A stretch of 64,000 bases of DNA from Thielaviopsis euricoi (Eukaryota; Ascomycota; Sordariomycetes; Microascales; Ceratocystidaceae): the NCBI GenBank assembly GCA_001599615.1, contig BCHJ01000003.1, positions 674,278 through 738,277 on the forward strand, written 5' to 3'. A program made the translations under genes and the position numbers. The notes under the pieces are model-generated. The model made no database searches and was not told the DNA's origin. It worked only from the letters and a program-made list of their open reading frames with translations. Shown here piece by piece: positions 10,694-20,527 of this stretch. Every line of letters starts with the position of its first letter. Positions within the stretch are counted from its first letter, which is position 1.

Positions 10694-12339
10694 CTAGCCG
10701 CGTCTCCGCGCACTTGGACCAACACCAAGCCGATCTTTTAGCAGAGGATCAGGCCTGGAAATACCGACTACTCCCTGGATACTGGCCACCTCGACATCGC
10801 CCATGGTAGAGTCTGATATGGGCGAGAGCCTCTTTGGATTCAGTGGGTCGTTGCGGCCCAGTACAAAACTCTCCTGGCTATCATGCCAGCGCGAGTCTAG
10901 GCTGACCTTGTGCTGTGTGGGGACAGCCATGTTTGTCAGCGGCCGCGGCTGTTGATAAAAGAAGAAGTCATACTCTGACGCAGGGAAGCTCTCGGCTCGC
11001 TGTGGCATCTGGAACAGGAACGGCGTGTTTGAATGTCCCACGGGCGCTGACACTGTCGTGCGTGACCAGTAAGTGGCTAGCGGGCGCTCAGGCTCGGGCT
11101 CGAGCTCTGGCTCGAACATGTCAATGTCAGGAGGGATAGACGGCGATAATGTGCGGCCTGTGGGCGCAATGTCGACAGTGCTGTGGGCAGAGGCGCCGGG
11201 CTTGGATATGCTCTCGCCTCTGCGGACTCGCGACGGCGGGCGGGAGTGGGTGCGGGGATATGGAGAGGTGAAGCTTGTCAACTCGATACTCTCCCGGCGG
11301 AGGACAGAGCGTGGTGGGTGTGTGTATCGGGGGAGTCGGCGACGATGACGACGACGATGGGACTCAGACCTGCTCTGTATCAGACAAGAGAGAAGTGGGC
11401 GCAGGGCAGACGCACTGGCGCATATAATGGCAATATCGCATTCGAGCAGGGTCATGATGAAGAAGATGACGGTGCCGGCGACATTGGCACTGGCGGGTGT
11501 GTATCCGCGGCGGAGACTTAGTTGTAGACGCAGTAGACTGGCAGCGATAGCGAACACGCCCAGACTGAGAATCAGGCCCAGGCCTATTTTCTGGCGAGGC
11601 GGCAGCTCCAAGCGCAGCACTGTCGGCACAATGAGAATGATCAGTGACGCGTCGGTAGCCGTGTGCAGGCTTGAGCTGGCAACCAGCAGCGTGGCAAAGC
11701 TGAAGCAGTGCAGCGGCCGGCCAAAGAAGGAATCGGGTGTTGGATGGCACTGCAGAACAGCCATGATGAGCAGCGGCACAGCGTACAGCAGCACACAGGC
11801 TACAGCAGCCCAGACGAGCCGCGTGTGGCGCTGTTTGCCGTTGAACATGCGCCAGTACAGGGCGAGCACGGATAGCTTTGTCAGACAGAGGGCGAGTTGG
11901 TCAAGGATCAGGCCGGCGTACGAGCGCAGGATGTATGCAGCGAGGGTGTCTGGGCGCGAGTCTGGGGCATGTATGTCGGCATTCATTAGGGCGGGCGAGC
12001 CTGCGGCTACGGCGTACACGGCTAGTAGACCCGAAGCACAGACCCAGGCGAGCATTATCAAGGTGTCATCGAGGAACCATTTGCGCAGAATCACGAGGCG
12101 CGACCATAGGCGGGCGAAGATGACGAGCGAGCAGACGGAATGTGGGATGGCGAGACCGGCAAACAGGACGGCGGGGACGCTGCCAGAAGCAGCGACAGAG
12201 GTATTACCAGAAACAGAAACAGAATCCTGCGGAATACAACAGAGATTGACTTGGTTAGCGACTTTGATTCGGGGAGAGAAACCATTGCAGAAGAGTCTCG
12301 CTCACGCACAGCTGCTGTGGCTGCACCACCAACGTCCAT
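10694..12339 (-). CDS. Fungal rhodopsin-domain 7TM integral membrane protein, 2 exons, 520 aa
   Basis: Exon 1 is 12339-12310 (30 nt). The intron starts GTGCGT and ends CGCAG, with a GCTAAC branch-like site. Exon 2 is 12226-10694. Seven hydrophobic segments fill about residues 25-270. Family marks of the fungal integral membrane domain (Pfam Fung_rhodopsin, as I recall it) are LDDTLIMLAW after TM1, LTKLSVLALYWRMF in TM3, HTATDASLIILIVP in TM5, LPPRQKIGLGLILSLG leading into TM6, and LLECDIAIICA in TM7. A roughly 240-residue Ser/Pro/Arg-rich cytosolic tail follows, with many possible phosphorylation sites. In this very large Pezizomycotina family some members act as plasma-membrane receptors in pathogenesis or environmental sensing; the function of this one is unknown. 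No retinal-binding lysine can be assigned. The first exon is the least certain part: the donor is unusual but phase fits. Confidence 0.82.
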
Positions 12340-13110
12340 TATATATATGTGTAGTAGCGGCTGATGACCAGGTGGGCGGTCTTTCAAGGGAGAGGCAAGG
12401 TTTCAGCGATTGGACTGGCGCAGGTGAAAACACATGGCTATGAGCCGGTATGACTGAGAGAGGAAGAGTGAAAGAGATACAGGCTGAGCGAGTAATGGTA
12501 GAGTCATGGCTGTTATATAGAGCGTAGTGTCGACGCTGTTGTACATGAAGAAAGCACATGAAGAACAGGATGGACCAGTAAATATATTCAAGCACAGGCA
12601 GTATAATATATTACAACAGAGCACAGCACAGCACAGCACAGCCAAAGAAATATACGCAATTTAGTTGCCGATTGCCACACATCGACTGTCTTGTCGACCG
12701 CTTCTTTAGGAAGCTGATGTGCTGTAGTATGAAGACATGAGCCAATGCCGGGAACTGGAGCTGCAGGAACACGATATAAAGTAATAGACGAGAAACAGAA
12801 ATGCACACAGCACAGGCTCTTTCTGCTGTGCAGCGAATGCAACATCACGGGCACGGCGAGTGTTCTGGACGCAGTGATTTAAGGATAGTGGAGGTGGATG
12901 ATTCAGAGATTCAATGGTCGGCGCTTAGACGGTGATTTCATAGACACGAGGTAGGCAGAGTATTGTGTATATTGCAGCCACTATAGAGGACCTCGACTCT
13001 GTACTACGTTGGGTGAGCAGATCAGACGGGGGAAAATGAGGCTGAGCAAACGAGATTGGGAAACATGACATAAATATAAGAGCCCGTGTCATGTCTCCAT
13101 GTTTGCGCAC
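12340..13110. other. Spacer with short ACAGC repeat
   Basis: No gene seen. About four tandem copies of ACAGC/GCACA occur at 12619-12642. Reverse frames around 12403-12854 overlap one another and look non-coding. Confidence 0.55.
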
Positions 13111-14146
13111 CTATTGCGTCTTGTCCTCGGCAAACTCGAGCGGCGCTTCAAAGGCCTTGCTCTGGTCGCTCAGCGTGCCGGCAACATATCTACAGTGAGC
13201 GGAGAAGAGGAGTCAGCAGTGTAGGCAGAAGGACAGTAAAATAAAAAGCAAGAAAACACCTACTTGGTATGACTACCACGAGCTGCGAGTTGTCCTTTGG
13301 AATTCCAAAAGTGAACGCTGGTATAGGCGAGAGTCTTGCCAATCTTGTCACACGAAGCTTGGCCTTTGAGCACATCGCCGACCTTTCCGCCACCAGACAA
13401 GTACGATACTGCAGAGCACGGAGTGTTAGAGAGATATTGAGTGAGCGAGTATGTGGATCTGCATCTGGCATGGTAGATTATGTACGCCGGCTTAAGTTTG
13501 GGTCTGGATCTTGCAGATTCTGTACGCCAGACTCACAACACGTCTTTCAAACTCACCATTAATGTCCGTCGACACACCTGTGGCGAAGCGGCCGGTCGAT
13601 GCCACAGCCAGCGATCCGCCCAGGTCGACAATGCTGGCAATAGTGCCGCCGTGAATGATGCTCAGGCGGTTCTAGCCATAAAAGAAAAGGCCAGGGTTAG
13701 CGCTATGGGTGCGACACAGGGCACTGATGGAAATGGACATACAGTGTGCTGCTTCTGGATCTGCAGCTCAAAGTCGACTTTGCCAGGCTGGGCAGCCGTG
13801 ATGCGGAACTGATACGTAGAAGCAGATGTATTAGTTGCCCTGTTTGGTAAGAACAGCTAAAAGCTTTACATTTGCGGGGGTTGGATAGCTGGTCAACTGA
13901 CATGGTCACCTAAGAGGCTGCCAAGTATATGACGTGGTTAGCCAGCTGGATATATACTATGTACAATATGTACGTAAATAAAGCCTCGTGACTATAGCAG
14001 ATGCTCGTGTCACTTTCGCCCTATCAACACTGAATAGAAACAGCTGAAAGTTTTAAGGCTAATAGCCAACTATGAAAACACTCAACGTACCGTGGCTCCA
14101 GCCCAGACTCGGCTCTAAATGATCGCCAGACCTGGAAATAGGGCAT
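13111..14146 (-). CDS. Hotdog-fold acyl-CoA thioesterase (PaaI/ACOT13-like), 6 exons, 158 aa
   Basis: Proposed exons: 14146-14091, 13917-13902 (16-nt microexon), 13808-13743, 13671-13557, 13408-13264 and 13189-13111, in total 477 nt or 159 codons. Exons 3-6 are secure: they join as AAQPGKVDFEL, KQHTNRLSIIHGGTIASIVD, STDINVSYLSGGGKVGD and ARGSHTKYVAG. The HGG-xxx-xxx-D motif is the active-site signature of the 4HBT hotdog family, and length and order resemble ACOT13/THEM2, which hydrolyses medium- and long-chain acyl-CoA. No targeting signal is clear. Exons 1 and 2 are inferred: they give an N-terminus MPYFQVWRSFRAESGLEP like homologues, but need a non-standard GTCAGT donor after the microexon. 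A second ATG at 13904, at the boundary of exon 2, does not keep frame with exon 3. Confidence 0.82.
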
Positions 14147-15405
14147 TGTGGGTTAGACTTTGCTGGCCATTGCCCTGTTTATGCTTCATCTTCATGTTCA
14201 TTATGGAGTACATACAGCCTGAACAAATGGAAGAGGGGAAAGCTTCTTCGACATGATTATTGTTCTTTTTGGTACAGCCAATTGCTTGATTTGAAGCACA
14301 GCGGGCTGAATTGAAAATTATCGACAGAATATATGCGAGTGCGTGACTGTACTCCAAACACCTAAGAACTAACCCACAAACCCTAGTCACATACTGCTTA
14401 AGGTCTTGACTTTGTCCAGGACTGGCATCGGTAACTCCCGATTTAGATGGAAATGAAACTTGACATGCTTGACAATAGTCAAAGCTTTAAGCTTAATCTT
14501 TTTTAAGAAACCAGAAAGTCGATTGATGATGTAGAAGATGAAGTTTAGACCTCTAGTAGAATTTCAAAAATAGGGCTAAACGAAACATGCTCATGGTTAA
14601 AGTTATGAAACCAATATGAATCAAGCATTGTTATTAAGATTTAAACATAAAGTTTTGAACTATACTGAGCCCAAAGTAAATATCCCACTACTTTGGACTT
14701 AGTTGGGAAGTGAAGTGTACTCTCAGGCATAACATGTGTACTCTTGGGCAAACCCCCAATAATTGGTCTAGAACAGCAACAGAAGAGAACGGTAAGCAGA
14801 AGGCGTAAAAGAGGAGAAAAAAAAAACAAAGTCAAGTAACTGATCTGTACGAAAAGTACTGCAGATGACGGCTAGACGTGGATGCAGCTGAGACCGCTTA
14901 ACAAAAAAGAAGAACTCCAAAACACCATAGATCTAAATAATGAGATGAAGAAAAGAAANAAAGAAAAAAAATACAAAAAAAAAAAAGAACGGTCAAGGAA
15001 AAGTCGTGGACACGTAGAAAACAAAGACAATGAAGAATGAATAAACCGGCCGGGTCTAGAGTGAGGAAGATGGTGGAGACGGGAAACTTCAAGGTCCCCA
15101 GCACATGCCAACACAGACATAAACACAGCCCCCTCGATTAAGAAAAAGAAACAGTTGTGTATCCAATACACTTTGCAGATGACGCTTAGAAGCGATGTCG
15201 CAAGCAGGAAGCCGACAAATCAGGCAATAAAAAGCGAATGATGGGCCATCTTACCTGTATGAATGCTAATATGAGAAAATAAAAGAAAAGTAACAAAGTT
15301 TTTAAGAAAAAAGTCGAAAAAAATCGAAGAAATAGGCGCATTCGGCGTAAAAGAAACTGCAAGGGGCGAAAAGAAAACAAATATATCAAAGAATTCAGAT
15401 GCCCA
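14147..15405. other. AT-rich spacer with one ambiguous base
   Basis: Nothing coding seen. A single N stands at 14959 inside an A-rich run, suggesting a poorly resolved homopolymer. Two frames reading through it were rejected. Confidence 0.6.
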
Positions 15406-16368
15406 TCACAGACACACCACCCGCGGCTCAAACACTCGCTCTCCATCCCAGAATCCGGGCGAAATCGATGCATTCACAAGCCGAGTCTGGGCCTCCTTTG
15501 GTGTACGCGTCAATAAAAGAGTCTTGAGTGCCGCCCACATGACTCTAGCCAGATTTCTGAGCCCGCCGCCCTCCGTAACTGTGCGTTCGAACGCCCTCTG
15601 GAGCGGGCCATAGTCGAGCAGCTCCTCGCCGCGGCTTTCATGAACATGGCCAAACACGTGTAGCCGGGGGCGCACGCGGTACAGCATGCGCAGCATCGAC
15701 GGACAGCCCCATCCTGTATCCAGATGGCCCCTGGGCGGCCCATGCGATATCACAATGTCCGTGCCGGGTGCCACGCGGTTGGCCCAGAAGTCGGTCTCGC
15801 CGTCGTATTGGAAGGCCCATGTTTTGAAGGGCGCTGAGTATGGGCTGGCATAGACGCTGAGTGTGCGGCCAGTTTTGGGGCATTCCACGTCGAACTGCTC
15901 GTTGACGACGTACTTGATGTCGCCCCAGTCGAGGGTGTCGCGCCACTGGCTGTAGCGCTCGGCCTTTTCGCCGTTGTCGTTGTATGCGGTAAAGTTAGGG
16001 TCGAGAGCCTTGTCGTGGTTACCACCGACGACTATCTTGGTGTGATGCGGGAGCTTCTTGATCCATTCAATAGTTGCTTCAATCTGCTCCGGCAGGCCGT
16101 GGGCGGATAAATCGCCGGCGAAGATGAATATTTCGCCATCTTCCACTTCTTCGATGCGCCGGCCGTGCAGATCTGATGCACACACAATCCTGATGGCGTC
16201 TTTGAGCGGCTCCGGGTTTTTGATGGTTAAGGACGAAATATAGCGCGTTATATGTGAACAAATATAAACAATCCGAGACGCCTTCATTTGTTGCTCCTGG
16301 CTAGGATACGACCCATCTTCAGTAGCTTCAGCTTGATAGTTATAGAGGGGAGTGTCGGATACACCCAT
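15406..16368 (-). CDS. Calcineurin-like metallophosphoesterase (MPPED/239AB type), 320 aa
   Basis: Single exon. It has the metallophosphoesterase motif order: CASDLHGR (DxH), FAGDLS (GD), VVGGNHDKAL (GNHD), VISHGPPRGHLD (H) and HVFGHVHES (GHxH). These ligate the two catalytic metal ions. The SHGPP form and length match the MPPED1/2-like group found across fungi, whose substrates are poorly known (phosphodiesters or phosphoproteins). No signal peptide or transmembrane segment is clear. The start was placed at 16368 (MGVSDTPLYNY); an ATG ten codons upstream at 16398 is also in frame but adds a hydrophobic stretch inside what looks like leader. Upstream DNA is A/T-rich. The specific role cannot be read from the sequence. 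Confidence 0.9.
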   Translation of the reverse strand: MGVSDTPLYNYQAEATEDGSYPSQEQQMKASRIVYICSHITRYISSLTIKNPEPLKDAIRIVCASDLHGRRIEEVEDGEIFIFAGDLSAHGLPEQIEATIEWIKKLPHHTKIVVGGNHDKALDPNFTAYNDNGEKAERYSQWRDTLDWGDIKYVVNEQFDVECPKTGRTLSVYASPYSAPFKTWAFQYDGETDFWANRVAPGTDIVISHGPPRGHLDTGWGCPSMLRMLYRVRPRLHVFGHVHESRGEELLDYGPLQRAFERTVTEGGGLRNLARVMWAALKTLLLTRTPKEAQTRLVNASISPGFWDGERVFEPRVVCL

Positions 16369-17417
16369 TGTGAATAAAGTGAAGAGAGAAAAAATCATTG
16401 AGAAGAGTTATAAAGGGAGACAGAGAATGGAGGAGAGAAGGGAGGAGGAGGTGTTATATATGTGCTATATTGGAGTACTTTTTATAAACTGTTTTAGCAT
16501 TCATTTTGTCCTTTATAAAGCATACAGTGTTTGATGTCATTCTTTTTCTTTCTGTTTCTTTTCTTTTCCTTTCCTTTCTTTTCATTCATTTTTTCTTCTT
16601 CTTTTGAAATTCACAAAAGAAGGTACTAGTTTAGATCATAAAGAACATAGTCCGCTTTATGTATATTATTTATTATAATACATCCATTTTAATTGACGTC
16701 ATACACATGTACATAGGGGTCCAATGATGATAGACACCTTTTAGTTACCTCCTCTCTAAACAAATGCAAGTATATATAGTTTTACAAAAGTGAATTTTTT
16801 AACTTCCAGAAAAATTAACTCAGTACTCATTAATCAATAAAATGTACTCTTCCATTTTTTTTCTTTTTTTCTTTTTAATTCTTATATAGCTGATTGAAAA
16901 TTGTATGTTGTTGTCTGAAGTGTCTATAAATATAGTACCCGTGTGTAGTAGCAGTTGTTTATGAACTTGCAGGCTGCTATAGAGCCAAAAATGGATACCC
17001 TTTGAACTTCATTACCTATGGGCCCTGCCTGGTCACATTGCCCTAAATATTCAGTTGAGAACAGTAACAGCTGACAGGCGTTACCACCTAAAGATAAAGT
17101 ATATACAAGTACAAAGTAGGTTCCGTTTACAGTTTACATGGTACATTCCAACCAAGTCCAATATATATATCTACCTAGGGCATAGTAGTAGCCTATATTA
17201 CTATTTAGTTCAATACATATCGTACATCATGGTTTCATGAACCCTGTTTTCTATACAAGAATGTATTCAAGTTTTCTCTTAACCCTATATCAACACATAA
17301 ATCACGTGACCCCACCTAGCTCTCGTACAATTGTTCAAAGCATCGTTCGCTATTTTCTTCTAGCAATTTTACTTCTTTTCGACGACTTTGTCCATCAACG
17401 TTTACCTCCATTTCATC

Positions 17418-17450
<33 letters not shown>

Positions 17451-17648
17451 CCCGCAAATTTCATCTTGCCGAGACGTTTCCACGTCCTAATATCGCAATC
17501 GGAACCCAAACTTTAGTATTTTCACAGTATCGCCACCAATCTGTCCAGTTACCAAATACAATCGTCACCCGCGTCGCATTTCTGATCTCATCGCACTTCC
17601 GTAGCCGTAGCATGTGATTGATAGCCTTTGCTATCCCCAGCGCTCACA
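16369..17648. other. Divergent spacer upstream of metallophosphoesterase and TFB2
   Basis: AT-rich. It holds a T/C tract at 16540-16615 and a pure T29 run at 17422-17450 shortly upstream of TFB2. No gene seen. Confidence 0.55.
17422..17450. repeat. Poly-T homopolymer (29 T)
   Basis: Uninterrupted run of 29 T about 200 bases upstream of the TFB2 start codon. Such poly(dA:dT) tracts often lie in nucleosome-free fungal promoters. Confidence 0.9.
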
Positions 17649-19308
17649 ATGACGTCGCAATCCCCGACAAACCTGGGGGAATACCTCGAGCGGCTACCCG
17701 GTGCAACCCTTCGCAAGCTCTACAGCCACCCGTCTACTGCTCTCTCAATTTTCCGGCGCATGTTGCCCAAGCTCGGTTCGTCATCCGCCCGCCCGCATGC
17801 CCGCCAGGTCGCTCCGCGCCCGTATCCGTATCCGTTCTCCTTGACCCGACACCACTAACGCGCACCTCATCCATCTCACAGCAAAAAAGTTTGTCCTCAC
17901 ACTCCTCTACATGTCAAGCCCGCTCGCTCTTGACAGTCTCGACGCCATGGTCCTCCCCGAATTCAAACGTGAAAAAGACCAGGCCCTCTCCTCGCTCAAG
18001 AGCCTCCACATGATCCAAGTCACCATTCCCGCACGCGACCGCAAACAAGAAGTCCAGCTCGTGCCCACCTTTAAACACTCATTCCGCCAGGCCCTCGAGG
18101 GCGGTGGCACTCACAACAATTCCTTTGGCGTTCTGTCCCCGCTGCCATTGGTCGAAACCGACCTTGCTTTCCTCGACCGCTATGCGCGCCGCCGTTGGGA
18201 TGATATCCTGCACTATGTCGTCAATAGTGTCGGTATCCAGGATGGCTCGGGCGGCACTTCTGGCGCCGGGCCCAAGCAGTCCGTCAAGGAGCTTCTCTTT
18301 GCCGGTCGTCTAGTCGAGCGGCGTGCCGACGCCAACGGTTCTCTCGGAATGGGCATCACCCAGGGCGGCTTTACCTTTCTCTTGCAAGAGACCAATTCGC
18401 AGGTTTGGACCTTGCTTCTCCTCTGGCTAGACGCCGCCAATCGCGCCGCCAGCTCTGGCCTCGATCCCGTCGACATGCTGCAGTTTCTCTTCATGCTGGC
18501 CAGCATGGAGCTTGGCCGCGCCTACGATACCACGTCTCTCACGCCCGAGCGCCAAAACATGTTGCCGTTCCTTGTCGATATCGGCCTCGTCTACGTGCCG
18601 TCAAGTACGCCGCAGCAGTATTTTCCCACGCGCTTCGCCACGACCCTGACGAGCAACGTGAGCTCGCTGCGCTCGGTGCGCGAAGGATTCGCCGCCGCGA
18701 CCGTGACATCGTTTGGCGGTTCCAGCACAGGTATTAATAATACCAATTCTAATGCCAAGGACGGTGCTTCATCTAGCGCTGGTGCGTCTAATGGTGGTGT
18801 GTCTGCCGGCCCGACGGAAGACTACGGCATTATTATGGAAACGAACTTCCGTATCTACGCATACACATCCAATCCGCTGCAGATTGCCGTCATGGGGCTA
18901 TTCTGCAACATGCGCGCACGCTTCGCCAACATGATATCAGGCCGGCTGTCGCGCGAGTCTGTGCGCCGCGCCATCAGCCATGGTATCACGGCCGACCAGA
19001 TTGTCGACTACCTGACGACGCACGCGCACGAGCAGATGCGCCGGCTTGCCGTGCAGCAGCACCGGCCCGTCATGCCGCCCACCGTCGTCGACCAGATCCG
19101 CCTGTGGCAGCTGGAGAACGAGCGCATGAAGACCACAACTGGCTTTCTCTTCAAGGACTTTGACGAGCCGGCTGAGTACATGGCGGTGGCTGCGTATGCC
19201 GACGAGGTCGGCGTGCTGGTGTGGCGGAATGACCGCCTCGGAATGTTCTTCGCCAGCAAGACGGAGCAGATTAGAGACTATCTGAAGATTAGAAAACGAA
19301 CGGTTTGA
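17649..19308 (+). CDS. TFB2: TFIIH core subunit Tfb2/p52, 2 exons, 517 aa
   Basis: Exon 1 is 17649-17775 and exon 2 is 17882-19308. The intron starts GTTCGT, has an ACTAAC branch site and ends CACAG. The N-terminus MTSQSPTNLGEYLERLPGAT and the join RRMLPKL-AKKFVLTLLYMSS fit Tfb2. Other family features are FKHSFRQALEGGG near residue 90, WDDILHYVVNSVG near 145, GFTFLLQETNSQVWTLL near 200, and the C-terminal FDEPAEYMAVAAYADEVGVLVW...FFASKTEQIRDYLKIRK, which binds the Tfb5/p8 subunit in known structures. Tfb2 anchors and stimulates the XPB/Ssl2 translocase in transcription initiation and nucleotide excision repair. A low-complexity Ser/Asn/Gly insert sits near residues 315-355. Length fits the family. 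Confidence 0.95.
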
Positions 19309-20527
19309 TGGGTTCATCGGTTGCCACTCACTACTTTCTACCGCCGCTTTTTTTTTTTTTTTTTTTTTTGTTTCTCTCAACCGCAAAAACCCCTCTCCCG
19401 CCGCTTACGACATGATACCAACACGCACTCGCGCACTCGCGCACTCGCGCACTCACACTCTCACACACATACACAAACTCCGGATTGCGCGCATTCATGA
19501 CTACAGTTACTAAGCCTCCAGCCAACACGGCCTACTCACTTATCATGGAATTTCATATGACCCCTCACTTTGTGGCTGCGCATGCCTTCCAGCGTACCGC
19601 TGCTGTCTCTTCTCTCGGTTCTTTTCGCCTTACATCACCAAGCGTCTGGCCAACGCAAGAGGCAAAAAAAATAAACAAATAAACAAGGCCAATGCAGCAA
19701 TGCCTTACCGAAAACTTCTCACATGCCAAAAGAAAATGTTGAGTGCCGCGATATTCTTCTTAGTCCAAATATTTTTAACCGGAGACTTTTTTTTTTTTTT
19801 TATATCCCCGCTTTGGTTAAATGTTACTCATACTTTTTATATTTCATCCATACCGGCTACTTTTGCTTGTTCCCCCGCAAACTAATATGCTATGTATGCA
19901 TCCATCAATGTTGGCCTGCGGTAGTTCTCGCTACTCTACTGGTGCCAATACTTTACTCACATCACATAAACTTTCTCATCCACCTTTCTGTCTTTGTTCG
20001 TCTTTTCCATTTCAACCTTTTCTCTCAACCTCGGCGTGAGTTCCTCAGAACTTAATCACACTTGATCGATTTAGAATTAGTCGTGTATTAGAATATAAAA
20101 TATCGCACCTTGTCAAAAGACAACGAGCACCACCCACCTTCAATCGCTCTGTCGGATAAGAATAAAAATAAAAACCCATTTCAATAATGCTAATTAATCC
20201 AGCTCTGTCTCTTTTCCCAATCTCATCTACTTCATCCCATAGTAAGCAACCAGCAATACGCAATTCTATGTTGATGCAGCCCTCAACGCCCCCTCAAAGA
20301 CCCCGTGATGAAGGAAATAATAAAAAAGAAATATAACAAAGAAAACTCCAGGCATGCTCAAAGCGTCCCACAAAAGAAAAACATCGAAAAAGAAAAGATG
20401 TCACAAGCGCCGGCATAGTTCAGCCTCTTTGGCCATGTATGGATAATCCCTGGGAATACCTTGACCGATCCTCTCCAGCCGCATTCTGATAAAGAAAAAG
20501 AAACAAAAGAAATAGAAAAAAAAGTTA
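19309..20527. other. Convergent spacer after TFB2
   Basis: Contains T22 at 19348-19369 and the period-8 GCGCACTC repeat at 19423-19454, both probably in or near the TFB2 3' UTR. No gene seen. Confidence 0.55.
19423..19454. repeat. Tandem repeat, period 8 (GCGCACTC)
   Basis: About four copies of an 8-base unit, the first and last imperfect, followed by CA-rich sequence. Confidence 0.85.

Noticed and set aside
11427..12443. 338-codon forward open frame opposite the rhodopsin-like gene
   Set aside because: Antisense shadow; Arg/Ser/Thr-rich without a domain.
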